From contig JANQEL010000028.1 in assembly GCA_028278345.1 (NCBI GenBank), positions 1 through 64,000 of the forward strand: 64,000 nucleotides of DNA, written 5' to 3'. This stretch comes from Myxococcota bacterium (GTDB lineage Bacteria > Myxococcota_A > UBA9160 > UBA4427). This document shows, in pieces, positions 1 to 9,322 of the stretch (position 1 is its first letter; every line of letters starts with the position of its first letter). Below the pieces are notes generated by a model, which was given only the letters and a program-made list of their open reading frames with translations, had not been told where the DNA came from and made no database searches. A program made the translations under genes and the position numbers.

Positions 1-1
1 G

Positions 2-2227
2 CTCACGGGACGCGAACTCCAGGACCTCGTGCGCGGTCGCTTCTATTCGAATGCCGAAGTCGCCGACCTGGTCACCGACGTGATCCCCGGGCTGCGCGAC
101 CGCATCACCGTCGCCATCGAGACCGGCAAGCTCCCGCAGACCAGCCAGAGCGAGCGACCGTGGATCTCGCTTCGCGTCGAGCGCCGCGACAACGCCCTGA
201 GCGTCTTGCCCCTGCTCGTCTACGGCGAACCCGGTTCACCCCCGGTCGCCCGGGTCGACGGCGACGAACTCGTGCATCTGCGCGGGGCCATCCCCGTGCG
301 CGACAAACACGCCGAAGCGCTGCGCGCGAATCACCTGCGCGAAACCCTCGGATTGCGCCCGGGCTATCGCATCGACCTGCGACAGCGACAGGCCATCGAG
401 TTCGCCACGCGGCTGCGCGATTGGCCGGGGCCGATCGAAGGCGACGCCCATCTCGGCTTCGTCGAACGCGGCGCCCTCGCCCCCGACCTCTCGATCTCGG
501 ACGAGCGCATCGAGATGACCTTCCGCACCGAAGTGAACGGCCGCGCCGAAGAGGGTGCCGCGTCCGACGACGCAGCCGCCCCGGTGCCCCGCGCCACCGC
601 ACGCACTGCGGATGTGCTGCGCGCCTGGCAGGCCGGCGAGAGTCTCGTGCCCCTCGAAGGCGGCGGCATGGCGACCCTTCCCGCCGATTGGCTCGATCGC
701 TTCGGCGATCAGGTGGCGGATCTGCTGGCCGCCCAGCCGAAACAGGGCCCATTGCCGACGGCCGTGCTGCCCGATCTCGCCCGATTGTGCGACGACCTCG
801 ATCATCCACCGCCGCCCGCCCTCGAACGACTGCGCCCCTTGATCGAGGACTTCGACGGCATCCCCCACGCCGACCTCCCGGCCGACTTCTCGGGCCACTT
901 GCGTCGCTATCAGGAACACGGCGTCGATTGGCTCGTGCTCTTGCGAGAACTCGAACTCGGCGCCCTGCTCGCCGACGACATGGGCCTCGGCAAGACCGTG
1001 CAGGCGCTCTGCGCCCTGCGAACTCCCGCCCTCGTCGTCTGCCCGACCAGCGTGCTGTTCAACTGGAACGAGGAACTCGCGCGCTTCCGTCCGGGCCTCT
1101 CGGTGCACGTCTATCACGGGCCGGGGCGCGAGCTCGACCCCAAGGCCGATGTGACGCTCACGAGCTACGCCATCCTGCGCCTCGACGTCGATCGATTGGC
1201 CGCGCAACGCTTCGAGACCGTTGTGCTCGACGAGGCGCAGAACATCAAGAATCCCGAGAGCCAGGTGGCCCAGGCGGCCTACCGCCTCGATGCCGGCTTC
1301 CGCATGGCCCTGACGGGCACTCCGGTCGAGAACCGCCTCGACGAGTTGTGGAGCCAACTCCACTTCCTGAATCGCGGGCTGCTCGGCGGACGCGCCCAGT
1401 TCCGCGAGCGCTACGCGCGGCCGATCGCCGAAGGCGAGGTGCACTGCGCGGCGCGACTGCGAGAGCGCATCCGCCCCTTCCTGTTGCGTCGGCGCAAGCA
1501 GGACGTGGCCCCCGAGCTTCCGCCCCGCACCGAGATCGTGCTCCACTGCGAACTCAGCGAAGCCGAACGCGCCGTCTACGACGCCGTGCGCGCCGCCACG
1601 GTGGAAAAGGTGGTGGCCCAGCTCAGCGAGGGGGGAAGCGTACTCGCCGCCCTCGAAGCGCTGCTGCGCCTGCGTCAGGCCGCCTGCCACCCCTCCCTGG
1701 TTCCCGGCCAGCGGGCCGACGGCTCGACCAAGCTCGAGCTGCTCGCATCGCGCCTCGAAGAGGCGGCGGCCGATGGGCACAAGGCGTTGGTGTTCTCGCA
1801 GTGGACCTCGCTGCTCGACCTGGTGGAGCCAGTGCTGCAGCGCGAAGGGCTCGGCTACACCCGGCTCGACGGTTCGACCCGGGATCGCGAGGCGGTCGTC
1901 CGGGAGTTCCAGAGCGAGGAGGGACCGCCAGTGATGCTGGTCTCGCTGAAGGCCGGCGGTACCGGCCTCAACCTCACGGCCGCCGACCACGTCTTCCTGC
2001 TCGATCCCTGGTGGAATCCTGCGGTCGAGGATCAGGCCACCGGACGCGCCCACCGCATCGGCCAGACCCGGCCGGTGGTGGTCCACCGACTGGTGGCCCA
2101 GAACACGGTCGAGGAGGGCATCCTCGAGCTCCACGCGCGAAAGCGGGCGCTCTCCGAGGTCGCGGTCGGAGCGGGTGATGAGGCCCAGGGCCTGACCCGA
2201 GAGGATCTCCTGGCCCTACTCTCCTGA
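2..2227 (+). CDS. SNF2/RapA-family helicase, 5' end outside the window
   Basis: ATP-dependent SNF2 translocase that would remodel protein-DNA or RNA polymerase-DNA complexes. The reading frame is open from the first bases of the window, so the N-terminus lies upstream; the GTG at 29 is only an internal codon. Seen motifs are Walker A DMGLGKT at 977-997, Walker B DEAQ at 1229-1240, motif III LTGTP near 1310-1324 and the C-terminal RAHRIGQ near 2047-2067. Both helicase lobes are therefore complete. About 300 residues precede Walker A, which fits the bacterial SNF2 subfamily that often carries a SWIM zinc finger further upstream; that part cannot be seen here. The specific cellular role is not known. 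Confidence 0.93.
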   Translation, partial: LTGRELQDLVRGRFYSNAEVADLVTDVIPGLRDRITVAIETGKLPQTSQSERPWISLRVERRDNALSVLPLLVYGEPGSPPVARVDGDELVHLRGAIPVRDKHAEALRANHLRETLGLRPGYRIDLRQRQAIEFATRLRDWPGPIEGDAHLGFVERGALAPDLSISDERIEMTFRTEVNGRAEEGAASDDAAAPVPRATARTADVLRAWQAGESLVPLEGGGMATLPADWLDRFGDQVADLLAAQPKQGPLPTAVLPDLARLCDDLDHPPPPALERLRPLIEDFDGIPHADLPADFSGHLRRYQEHGVDWLVLLRELELGALLADDMGLGKTVQALCALRTPALVVCPTSVLFNWNEELARFRPGLSVHVYHGPGRELDPKADVTLTSYAILRLDVDRLAAQRFETVVLDEAQNIKNPESQVAQAAYRLDAGFRMALTGTPVENRLDELWSQLHFLNRGLLGGRAQFRERYARPIAEGEVHCAARLRERIRPFLLRRRKQDVAPELPPRTEIVLHCELSEAERAVYDAVRAATVEKVVAQLSEGGSVLAALEALLRLRQAACHPSLVPGQRADGSTKLELLASRLEEAAADGHKALVFSQWTSLLDLVEPVLQREGLGYTRLDGSTRDREAVVREFQSEEGPPVMLVSLKAGGTGLNLTAADHVFLLDPWWNPAVEDQATGRAHRIGQTRPVVVHRLVAQNTVEEGILELHARKRALSEVAVGAGDEAQGLTREDLLALLS

Positions 2228-2367
2228 TTTTGCAGGGGATTTCTCACACCTAAAGGTGAAGCGAAAACCACCCGAATGACACCTGGTAAGTGGGGTTCTG
2301 GCCACAGGCCCCGCTCGTGCTCCAGAAGGCGATCCCGTTCGCCAGCCGAGCGCGCAAGGAGTCATTC

Positions 2368-2652
2368 ATGCCCCCCCGCTCTGCCCCCGCTCGCGCTGCG
2401 CGCGCGCTGCTCTGCACCGCGATCGCCTCGACCCTCGTCCTCGCGACCGCGGGCGCGGCCTTCGCGAACTCCGACCCCGCCCGCGCGGGCTCGAAGGAGC
2501 TCTTCGAGCGCGTCCGCGCGGCGAAGCGCGATGCCCGTGCCCCCCTCCTCCCCCAGACCCGCTACACGGTGCGCAAGCAGATCGAGAGCATCGAGCCGGT
2601 GAGCTGGCTCGAGCGCTACGGCAAGGTCCAGGTTCGCGAACTCGATCGCTGA
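2368..2652 (+). CDS. Small exported protein of unknown function
   Basis: A 94-residue protein I do not recognise. The ATG at 2368 follows AAGGA with 7 nt spacing, which makes it preferable to the upstream in-frame ATG at 2290. The N-terminus is a textbook Sec signal peptide: basic residues, a hydrophobic run LLCTAIASTLVLATAGAAFA, and a likely cut after AFA. The mature part is about 60 residues, charged and rich in Arg/Lys/Glu, with no cysteine and no second membrane segment. It sits between the helicase and a phosphatase on the same strand. Signal peptide and ribosome site make it probably real; function unknown. Confidence 0.6.
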   Translation: MPPRSAPARAARALLCTAIASTLVLATAGAAFANSDPARAGSKELFERVRAAKRDARAPLLPQTRYTVRKQIESIEPVSWLERYGKVQVRELDR

Positions 2653-2706
2653 CGGGTGTGCGGTTAGATTCGGTCCTGCTTCCCCACCGAGACAAGGACC
2701 CGAAGG

Positions 2707-3315
2707 ATGACCGCCCTGCTCACCATCGTTCGCCACGGAGAAACCGCGGCCAACACCGACGGCGTCTGGCACGGCTCGACCGACACGCCGCTCTCCGAGC
2801 GTGGCCGTCAGCAGGCCCACGCCGTGGGCAGCCATCTCGCGTCCCACGACGTGGTCTTCACCACCGTCTATTCGAGTCCCCTCCAGCGCGCGCGTCACAC
2901 CGCCGAAGCGATCGCGCGCAACCTCGCCCTCGAGATCGAGGTCGACCACGGTCTCAGCGAATACGACCTCGGCAGCTGGGAAGGCAAGACCTATCGGGAG
3001 CTCTACACCGACTACAAGCTCTGGGATCACATGAAAGAGGATCCCCACTTCGCGCCCCACGGCGGAGAGAGCCCGCTCCAGGTGGTGGAGCGCTACGTCG
3101 GCGCGCTGCGCGGCATCGCTTCACGTCACCCGGGCGAACGCGTGGTCGTGGTCGGCCACGGCGGAGCGCTCTCGATGGCCTTCGCCGAACTGACCGAGGG
3201 CGCCTACACGTCCTGGGGCAAGGTGATGGCCAACTGCGCCTTCAGCGAACTGCGCCTCGAACCCACGCCCGTGCTCGAACGCTTCAACGTCACCGATCAC
3301 CTCGAAGACGTATAG
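2707..3315 (+). CDS. Histidine phosphatase family protein (phosphoglycerate mutase-like)
   Basis: A 202-residue branch-1 histidine phosphatase. The catalytic RHGET motif lies at residues 9-13 and the second histidine lies in VVVGHGGALS in the C-terminal third, as in the family. The N-terminal HGSTDTPLSERGRQQA stretch is typical of cobalamin phosphatase (CobC)- and GpmB-like small phosphatases rather than of cofactor-dependent phosphoglycerate mutase. The substrate cannot be told from sequence. AdoCbl enzymes are encoded nearby, so an alpha-ribazole phosphatase role is possible but unproven. It ends convergently with the chemoreceptor gene, 5 nt away. Confidence 0.88.
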   Translation: MTALLTIVRHGETAANTDGVWHGSTDTPLSERGRQQAHAVGSHLASHDVVFTTVYSSPLQRARHTAEAIARNLALEIEVDHGLSEYDLGSWEGKTYRELYTDYKLWDHMKEDPHFAPHGGESPLQVVERYVGALRGIASRHPGERVVVVGHGGALSMAFAELTEGAYTSWGKVMANCAFSELRLEPTPVLERFNVTDHLEDV

Positions 3316-3320
3316 GGCGT

Positions 3321-5363
3321 TCAGAGGGAGAAGCGTCCGACCTCTTCGTCGAGGGCACCGGCGCGTTCGGAAAGCGTCTCGACCGTCGACTGCATCTCTT
3401 CGGCGCGGCGGGCGCTCTCGACGGTAACCTCGCGGAAGACCTTGAGGGCCTCGAGGATCTGCTCGCTCTGCTTGCTCTGGTCGGTAGTGGCCGCCAGGAT
3501 CTGATTGATGCGCGAGGCCACGACCTCGACCGACTGGGCGATGTGACGGCTCTCGGTTCGCTGCACGTGCGTCGAGCGCTTTACTTCCTGGCCGAGCTGA
3601 CGCATGCGCTCGACGCCGCGGGTGATCTCGGCGCTGGCATTGTCCTGTTCATGGGTACCGGCGGAGAGCTGCTTCGCGATCTGGCGCACCTGCACCATGG
3701 CGAGGTCGACGCGCTGTAGCCCCTTGGCCTGCTCGCCGGTGGCATTCACGATGTCCTTCGCCGTGCCGTGACTCATGCGCGCGCTCTCGGCCATGGTCTT
3801 GAGCACTTCGCCGGCCTCGAGAGAGAGCGCCACACCGTGATCGACGCGCTCGCCGCCGTCGCTCACCGACTGCACGGCGTTGGCGATCTCCTGCTGCACG
3901 TCGGAGATCAGCGACGCGATCTCCTTGGTCGAACCCGCCGTGCGATCCGAGAGGTTCTTGACCTCTTCGGCCACCACGGCAAAGGCGCGCCCGTGTTCGC
4001 CCGCATGGGACGAGATGATCGCGGCGTTCAGCGCCAGCAGATTCGTCTGCTCGACCACGCCTTCGATCACGCCGAGGACGTCGCCGATGTTCTGGCTCTG
4101 CTCGTCGAGGCGCGAGATCACCTGCTCGAGGCCCACGAAGCTGTCCTGGATCTGCTTCATGCCGTGCACGGTTTCCTGCACGCTGCGCATACCGCGCTCA
4201 GCGTCGTCGGTCGCCTGGGCGGAGAGTTCCTGGGATTGGCGCGCGTTCTCCTCGACCTCGCCGACCGAGGAGCTCAACTGCTGGAGCGAGGTGGAGGTGG
4301 TCTCGGTCGCGTTCTTCAGGGTGTCGGCGAACTGCGCGATCTCGCGGATGCCCGCGGTCATCTGCACGATCGACGAGGCGGCCGAGTCGATGGTGTGGGA
4401 GAGCTCGTCCATGTGCGCCGCGATCTGGACGATCGAACCGTCCATCTCGACGGCCGCGGTCGAGGTGTCCTTGGCTTCTTCGGCCAGGGTGGAGACCGCG
4501 TGATTCACTTCTTCGATCGAGGCCGTCATCTTCTCGATCGAGTCGGCACTGTCTTCGACGGCACTCTCCTGACGGCTCGAAACGAGGCGCATGCCGTCGC
4601 TCGCGCCGCGCAGCACGACGGCGGCGTCGCTGACTGCGCGCGTGTTCTCGCCGACCTTCGAAACGAGCCCGCGCAGGCTCATCACCATGCCGTTGAAGGT
4701 GACGGCGAGGGTCCCGATCTCATCCTCGCGCTCGATCTCGACGCGCGTCGAGAGGTCGCCGTGGGACATCGCTTCGCTGCCTTCGGCCAGGGCCGCGAGC
4801 GGTGTCGCGATCTCCTCCTGCATACGCGCCGCGCCGAACCAGGCGATCAGACCCGCGACGATCAGCATGCCGAACGCTGCAGCCGCGGTACGCAGGATGA
4901 GTTCCTGGACCTCGCGCGTATCCGAGCGAATGAACACCGTGCCCACCTTCACGCCGTCGACGGTGATCTCCTTGAAGAGGTCGAACTTGTTGGCGAACCA
5001 GTCGAACTGGACGCGATCGCGACTCGCCTTGGGAACCGCGAAATCCTTGATGTCGCTGCGGTTGTAGCGGGCGAACTCCTCGCCGGCGGCGTCGTAGATC
5101 ACCGCCGCCATCACGCGATGTTCTTCCTTGAGCGCCGAGAGCGTTTCCTCCGCCGCGGCCGAGTCGTCGAATTCCAGTGCGGGGCCGGAGTTCAGCCCGA
5201 TCACCTTCGCCAGGCTCGTCAGGTTGTTCGTCATGGCGTCTTTCGACGTCACGAGTTCCATCGAGATGAAGAGCGCGAGCAGCACGGCGAGGACCACACC
5301 CGTGGTCTTGAGCATGCCGACCGAGAGCTGATTGCGAATCGAGCGTGTCTGTGTCGCGGCCAT
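3321..5363 (-). CDS. Methyl-accepting chemotaxis protein with a CHASE8-like periplasmic domain
   Basis: A 680-residue transmembrane chemoreceptor. TM1 is at about residues 18-38, a periplasmic domain at 40-155, TM2 at about 156-178, HAMP at about 178-230, then a long coiled-coil signalling domain whose hairpin tip lies around residues 425-485. The periplasmic part (VIGLNSGPALEFDDSAAAEE, then VIYDAAGEEFARY) resembles the CHASE8 sensor of the diguanylate cyclase YfiN/TpbB. The tip reads LNAAIISSHAGEHGRAFAVV: the usual EAAR after AAI is replaced by ISSH. The gene starts 4 nt after the YfiR gene, so the two are almost certainly one operon. Inference: YfiR in the periplasm controls this receptor, as it does YfiN. 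Confidence 0.92.
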   Translation of the reverse strand: MAATQTRSIRNQLSVGMLKTTGVVLAVLLALFISMELVTSKDAMTNNLTSLAKVIGLNSGPALEFDDSAAAEETLSALKEEHRVMAAVIYDAAGEEFARYNRSDIKDFAVPKASRDRVQFDWFANKFDLFKEITVDGVKVGTVFIRSDTREVQELILRTAAAAFGMLIVAGLIAWFGAARMQEEIATPLAALAEGSEAMSHGDLSTRVEIEREDEIGTLAVTFNGMVMSLRGLVSKVGENTRAVSDAAVVLRGASDGMRLVSSRQESAVEDSADSIEKMTASIEEVNHAVSTLAEEAKDTSTAAVEMDGSIVQIAAHMDELSHTIDSAASSIVQMTAGIREIAQFADTLKNATETTSTSLQQLSSSVGEVEENARQSQELSAQATDDAERGMRSVQETVHGMKQIQDSFVGLEQVISRLDEQSQNIGDVLGVIEGVVEQTNLLALNAAIISSHAGEHGRAFAVVAEEVKNLSDRTAGSTKEIASLISDVQQEIANAVQSVSDGGERVDHGVALSLEAGEVLKTMAESARMSHGTAKDIVNATGEQAKGLQRVDLAMVQVRQIAKQLSAGTHEQDNASAEITRGVERMRQLGQEVKRSTHVQRTESRHIAQSVEVVASRINQILAATTDQSKQSEQILEALKVFREVTVESARRAEEMQSTVETLSERAGALDEEVGRFSL

Positions 5364-5367
5364 GGCC

Positions 5368-5961
5368 TCAGTCCACCAGCTCGGCGAGTCGCAGGAGCTT
5401 CGAACTCACCTTGAGTCGCGACTTCTCGGCGGCGCCCTTGTTGATCGCAAAGCGCACGCGTTGGTCTGCGACGAAGAAGTTGGCCACGCCGCCCTTCCTG
5501 GCGAAGTTCTCGTCGTCGGCGATGACGAAGACGGGGGTACCGGAGAGCTCGGAGACGGTGCTCTCGAGATCGTCGGCGGAGAGCTCACCGGCCACGAAGA
5601 GGATGTGGCTATCTCGGCCTTCTGCTGCGGCGTCGAGCTCGACGACCTCGAGTTTGCGCGAACCGACGGACTTGCCCTCGACCGTCTTCTTGAGCAGGGA
5701 CGAAACCGCGCTGCTGCCCACCACGCCGATCTTCACCGGGGAGTCGCCCGAGGCGTGGGCGTCGCCGGGCCACTCGACGTAGCGGGCGAAGTTGTAGAGG
5801 TAGGCGGCCTTGAGTTGATCCGCGTTCAGTTTCTCGGCATTCGCCACGCGTGCGAGTGCGATGCCCGACACGAGCCCGAGGGCGAGCGCAGAGACGAGCG
5901 CACTCGTGGCGACCCGCCACGCGCACGACCTCGAGCGAGAGAACACCCGATACGAGCCCAA
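5368..5961 (-). CDS. yfiR: YfiR-family periplasmic regulator
   Basis: A periplasmic protein of the YfiR (DUF4154) family, which in Pseudomonas represses the YfiN diguanylate cyclase from the periplasm. Seen hallmarks are AAYLYNFARYVEWP just after the signal peptide and the C-terminal run VANFFVADQRVRFAINKGAA followed by SRLKVSSKLLRLA. I place the start at the TTG at 5961 because GGAGG (5969-5973) stands 7 nt upstream. This gives 197 residues with a signal peptide ending ARVANA. An in-frame ATG at 6033 adds 24 residues and has no such site. It forms an operon with the downstream chemoreceptor. Confidence 0.88.
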   Translation of the reverse strand: MGSYRVFSRSRSCAWRVATSALVSALALGLVSGIALARVANAEKLNADQLKAAYLYNFARYVEWPGDAHASGDSPVKIGVVGSSAVSSLLKKTVEGKSVGSRKLEVVELDAAAEGRDSHILFVAGELSADDLESTVSELSGTPVFVIADDENFARKGGVANFFVADQRVRFAINKGAAEKSRLKVSSKLLRLAELVD

Positions 5962-6254
5962 CCCACACCCTCCAATGATCGTCCGTACGGGGAGCGAAAA
6001 CGTGACACAGGATCCCGCGTAGGGGACCCGCATATCGCGAGCACAACCGCAGCAGACGCAGTTCTAGAATCGTCCGACGGGGCACAGTCTTGAGGAGACT
6101 CCATCCCTGTAACCGCAGCGGGTTCACCGGTTCTCGTGGTGTCGGTGGAATTCCGCAGATGTCGGATTTCAGGTAGCAGGCGGCTGGGTACAATGCCCGG
6201 CCGCTGGACCAAACAGCCCCTAGACGGACACATGAGAACGAGGAGCGAGACGCC

Positions 6255-7022
6255 ATGACTCGAAGCGAAGGAGCTGCACCCATCGAGACCGTCGGCGTGA
6301 TCGGGGCCGGGGTGATGGGCAGCGGGATCGCGCAGATCCTGGCGCTCGCGGGCTGTGAGACGATCGGCTTCGACATCTCGAAGGAAGCCCTCGACGAGGC
6401 CCACAAGGCGGTTCGCAGCGGACGCTATGGCGTCGAGAAGAGCGTCGAGCTCGGCAAGCTCACCGCCGACGAAGCCGAAGCCGCCCTCGCACGCCTGCGC
6501 TTCAGCGACGACTTCGACGAAACCTGCCAGGCCGACCTGATCGTCGAGTGCGTACCCGAACGCCTCGACCTCAAGATCAAGACCTTTCGAGATCTCGATC
6601 AGCGCGCGCCCGGGCACACCATCCTGGCCTCGAATACCTCGGGGTTTTCGATCGCGGGAATCGCAGCGGCCACCGATCGACCGGAGCGCGTGATCGGCTG
6701 GCACTGGGCCTCTCCCCCCGTGATCAGCCGCTTTGCCGAGATCATCCGCACGAAGGGGACGGCAGAGCACACGGTCGAGACGGTGCGCGTGCTGGCTTCC
6801 CGCTGCGGCAAGAACCCCGTGGTGATTCGGGATACCGCGATGCACTGGGGATTCGTCGCGAATCGCGTCTACGGCGCGATGATTCGAGAAGCCTCGCGCT
6901 GCGTCGACGAGGGCATAGCGAGTCACGACGAGGTCGATCAGCTGATGGTCGATTGCTTTCGCTGGCCGGTGGGGCCCTTCGGCATGACGAAGGGCGCAAC
7001 CAGCGGCTGGAAGAAGGACTGA
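6255..7022 (+). CDS. 3-hydroxyacyl-CoA dehydrogenase family protein
   Basis: NAD-dependent oxidation of a 3-hydroxyacyl-CoA to the 3-oxoacyl-CoA is the expected reaction. The Rossmann motif GVIGAGVMGSGIAQ is at residues 12-25, SNTSG lies mid-protein, and GWHWASPP holds the catalytic-histidine position where 3-hydroxybutyryl-CoA dehydrogenases usually read GxHFFNP. The C-terminal domain ends soon after WPVGPFGM, so at 255 residues it is shorter than the usual 280-320. The variant catalytic loop suggests a non-standard substrate. The next gene, a HAD phosphatase, begins 4 nt after the stop, so the two are co-transcribed. Confidence 0.87.
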   Translation: MTRSEGAAPIETVGVIGAGVMGSGIAQILALAGCETIGFDISKEALDEAHKAVRSGRYGVEKSVELGKLTADEAEAALARLRFSDDFDETCQADLIVECVPERLDLKIKTFRDLDQRAPGHTILASNTSGFSIAGIAAATDRPERVIGWHWASPPVISRFAEIIRTKGTAEHTVETVRVLASRCGKNPVVIRDTAMHWGFVANRVYGAMIREASRCVDEGIASHDEVDQLMVDCFRWPVGPFGMTKGATSGWKKD

Positions 7023-7026
7023 ACAC

Positions 7027-7692
7027 GTGACGCGCACGATCCGGCGCTTCGACGCCGTGCTCTTCGATCTCGGGGGCGTCTACACCGACTCGCCCTTCGC
7101 AGCCTTCGACGGCATCGCGGCGGAGCTCGGCTCGACCGCCGAAGTCGTACAGGAGATCCTCTTCGGGGAGTACGACGCCGACGGCGACCATCCCTGGCAT
7201 CGCCTGGAGCGCGGCGAGATCAGCCTGATGGACGCCCGCGAGGGCATCATGGCGATCGGGCGCGCGCAGGATCTCGAGGTCGACCCGATCCAGTTGCTCT
7301 CGCGCATCGGCTCCGGCAAGGGAACCCGCGATCCGCTGATCGAACGCACCCGGGCGCTGCGCGCGGAGGGCTACAAGACGGCGCTGGTGACCAACAACTT
7401 CGTCGAGGTGAGAGAGGCCTGGCGCACGCTGTTGCCGGTCGAGGAGCTCTTCGACGCGGTGGTTGACTCGAGCGAGATCGGCGTCCGCAAGCCCGACGCC
7501 GCGATCTACCACCACGCCCTCGAGTTGCTCGACGTGGCGGCCGAACGCTCGATCTTCCTCGACGACTACCCGGGCAACGTGCAGGCGGCGGAGCGGCTCG
7601 GGATGGGGGGCGTCGTGGTGGGCGCCGACGTGATGGGCGCGATCCGCGAACTCGACGCCCTGCTCTCCCCGGGGAACGACGAGACGCCCTAG
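7027..7692 (+). CDS. HAD-superfamily hydrolase, subfamily IA
   Basis: A 221-residue haloacid-dehalogenase-fold hydrolase starting at a GTG 4 nt after the preceding stop. Motif I is FDLGGV: the nucleophile Asp is present, while the second Asp of the classic DxD is Gly, as in the YihX and epoxide-hydrolase N-terminal branch. Motif II is the Thr of ALVTNNF, motif III the Lys of GVRKPD, and motif IV FLDDYPGN. A small phosphatase of this branch usually acts on a sugar phosphate or other small phosphomonoester; the substrate here is unknown. It is in an operon with the hydroxyacyl-CoA dehydrogenase gene. Confidence 0.87.
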   Translation: MTRTIRRFDAVLFDLGGVYTDSPFAAFDGIAAELGSTAEVVQEILFGEYDADGDHPWHRLERGEISLMDAREGIMAIGRAQDLEVDPIQLLSRIGSGKGTRDPLIERTRALRAEGYKTALVTNNFVEVREAWRTLLPVEELFDAVVDSSEIGVRKPDAAIYHHALELLDVAAERSIFLDDYPGNVQAAERLGMGGVVVGADVMGAIRELDALLSPGNDETP

Positions 7693-7742
7693 AAGGCGCG
7701 ATTCTCAACTGGAGCCGCACTCCGGCCGATGTTCGAAGAACG

Positions 7743-8573
7743 ATGTCGCAGATGTTCTTCGGGCAGTACCTCCTCGACGAGGGGGTGATCGGCAGGGACG
7801 CGCTGGGCGAAGCGATCGATCACGCCGGTCGCATCAATGCACGCGTCGGCGCTCTCGCGGTCGAGCGCGGCTTCATGAGCGAAGCCCAGATCGAACAGGT
7901 GCAGCTCGAACAGCGGCAGACCGACCTGCGCTTCGCCGACCTCGCCGTCGAGCTCGGCCTGCTCACGCGCGAACAGGCCATCGAACTGCTGAACGAGCAG
8001 AAGCGTCGGCACAAGCCGATCGGCGAAGCCCTGGTGGAACTCGGCCATCTGGCGCGCGAGGAACTCGACGATTGGCTCGACCGCTTCCACCTCACGCAAC
8101 TCGATCTCGACGCCGCCCACCTCGAACTCCCGATCGAGTTGTGCGAAGAGGATCTGGCCGTCTACCTCGTCGAGTACTTTCCGCGCTTGTTTCGCCGGAT
8201 CACGCAGGTCCCGCTGAAACTGCAGGCCGGGCGCCCCTTCAACGGTCGGAGCAACCTGCCGTGGCGGGCACAGGTCGAAGTCGTCGGGGATGTACCGATG
8301 CGTATCGGCGTGGCGGCGTGCGACGAGCTGGCCGCGCTGCTGGCAGGGGCCTTCGCGAGCGAGCCGGCCGATCACTTCGGCGCCATCGAGTTGACCGCCG
8401 CGGTCGCCAGCTTCGTCGAGGTGCTCGCCGAAGCCGCGGAGCGTTCGGTCGCGAGCGACGGGCTCGGCGCCTGCGCCGAGCCCTGCGAGGGCGAGAGCCT
8501 GCCGAAGTCGGGCTTCTGGTTTCCGGCGACCACGCCCTGCGGGCGAGGCATCCTGGTGCTCGAGCCGCGCTGA
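7743..8573 (+). CDS. GspE/PilB N-terminal-like repeats fused to a CheX-like domain
   Basis: A 276-residue cytoplasmic protein of two parts. Residues 1-120 hold three or four copies of a helical motif of the type FGQYLLDEGVI, GALAVERGFMSEAQIEQ, FADLAVELGLLTREQAIELL and IGEALVELGHLAREEL. These resemble the helical N-terminal domain of type II/IV secretion ATPases. The C-terminal 150 residues resemble the CheX-like phosphatase fold, with IELTAAVASFVEVLAEA where active CheX has ExxN; the Asn is replaced by Ala. If the comparison is right, dephosphorylating activity is doubtful and a signalling or scaffold role is more likely. The fold assignment is tentative; the gene itself looks real. Confidence 0.6.
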   Translation: MSQMFFGQYLLDEGVIGRDALGEAIDHAGRINARVGALAVERGFMSEAQIEQVQLEQRQTDLRFADLAVELGLLTREQAIELLNEQKRRHKPIGEALVELGHLAREELDDWLDRFHLTQLDLDAAHLELPIELCEEDLAVYLVEYFPRLFRRITQVPLKLQAGRPFNGRSNLPWRAQVEVVGDVPMRIGVAACDELAALLAGAFASEPADHFGAIELTAAVASFVEVLAEAAERSVASDGLGACAEPCEGESLPKSGFWFPATTPCGRGILVLEPR

Positions 8574-8626
8574 GGCTCGCCGCTTCCGCCGCCCCATCCT
8601 GCTAGCCTGCCGACTTCGCACCCCTC

Positions 8627-9265
8627 ATGCGCTCGAGGCGACGAAGCTCGATGCAGGCCGAGACCCCCTCCCCCGAACTCACCGGCAAGGCCGCGACCCA
8701 GGATCGCATCCTGCAGGCCGCGATGACGCTCTTCCTCGAAGCCGGCTATGAGAAGACCACGATGACGCAAGTGGCCGAGGCCGCCGGCGTGGGGCGCGCA
8801 ACCGTGTTCTGGCACTTCAGCGACAAGAAGAGCCTGTTTCGCGAAGCCTTCAACCGGCTGATCGATCCGTTTCGCCGCTCCCTCGAACGCGACTACGACG
8901 AGCTGCCGCCGCGCAAGCGCCTGCTCGAACAGGTCGCGGTCTACCGCGACTTCGTCCACACCCAGCACAGCAGCATCGAGGCCGTGATCCGCTGGGCGAT
9001 CGACAAGCACGAACTGCGCAGCACGGTGGTCGACACGCTGCTCGACCTCCATCAGCGGGTGGTGGGCGCCCTGATCCAGACGGTGAGCGAAATCGTGCCC
9101 GAGGGCGTGGCTCCGGAGCCGATCGCGGTCGGCCTGATGACCCTGCTCGATGGCAACGTGTTCCTGGCGCTGGTCGACCCGTCGAAGGAACGCGCCGGCG
9201 TGCGCGAAGCATCGGTCGACGCCTTCGTCGCGATGATCCCGCTGCGAGAGGGCATCGACCGCTGA
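8627..9265 (+). CDS. TetR-family transcriptional regulator
   Basis: A 212-residue one-component repressor. The N-terminal helix-turn-helix is clear: RILQAAMTLFLEAGYEKTT, then VAEAAGVGRATVFWHFSDK. The Trp-His-Phe in place of the usual Tyr-x-His-Phe is within family variation. The C-terminal ligand domain is typical in length but gives no clue to the ligand. The start may be the ATG at 8627 or the one at 8651; neither has a strong ribosome site. The neighbours are a signalling protein upstream and a cupin gene downstream on the same strand. Confidence 0.88.
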   Translation: MRSRRRSSMQAETPSPELTGKAATQDRILQAAMTLFLEAGYEKTTMTQVAEAAGVGRATVFWHFSDKKSLFREAFNRLIDPFRRSLERDYDELPPRKRLLEQVAVYRDFVHTQHSSIEAVIRWAIDKHELRSTVVDTLLDLHQRVVGALIQTVSEIVPEGVAPEPIAVGLMTLLDGNVFLALVDPSKERAGVREASVDAFVAMIPLREGIDR

Positions 9266-9322
9266 GTCGTCGAGCGACGACGACCCTGGTCGATTCGCGA
9301 ACCCCACCGTACGCTTGGCGCC

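Noticed and set aside
105-2178. Long open frames on the opposite strand and in other frames of the SNF2 gene
   Set aside because: Shadow frames typical of high-GC coding DNA; the plus-strand frame has all helicase motifs.
2247-2258. CACCTAAAGGTG hairpin after the SNF2 gene
   Set aside because: Only 4-5 pairs with a tiny loop and no T-run, too weak to call a terminator.
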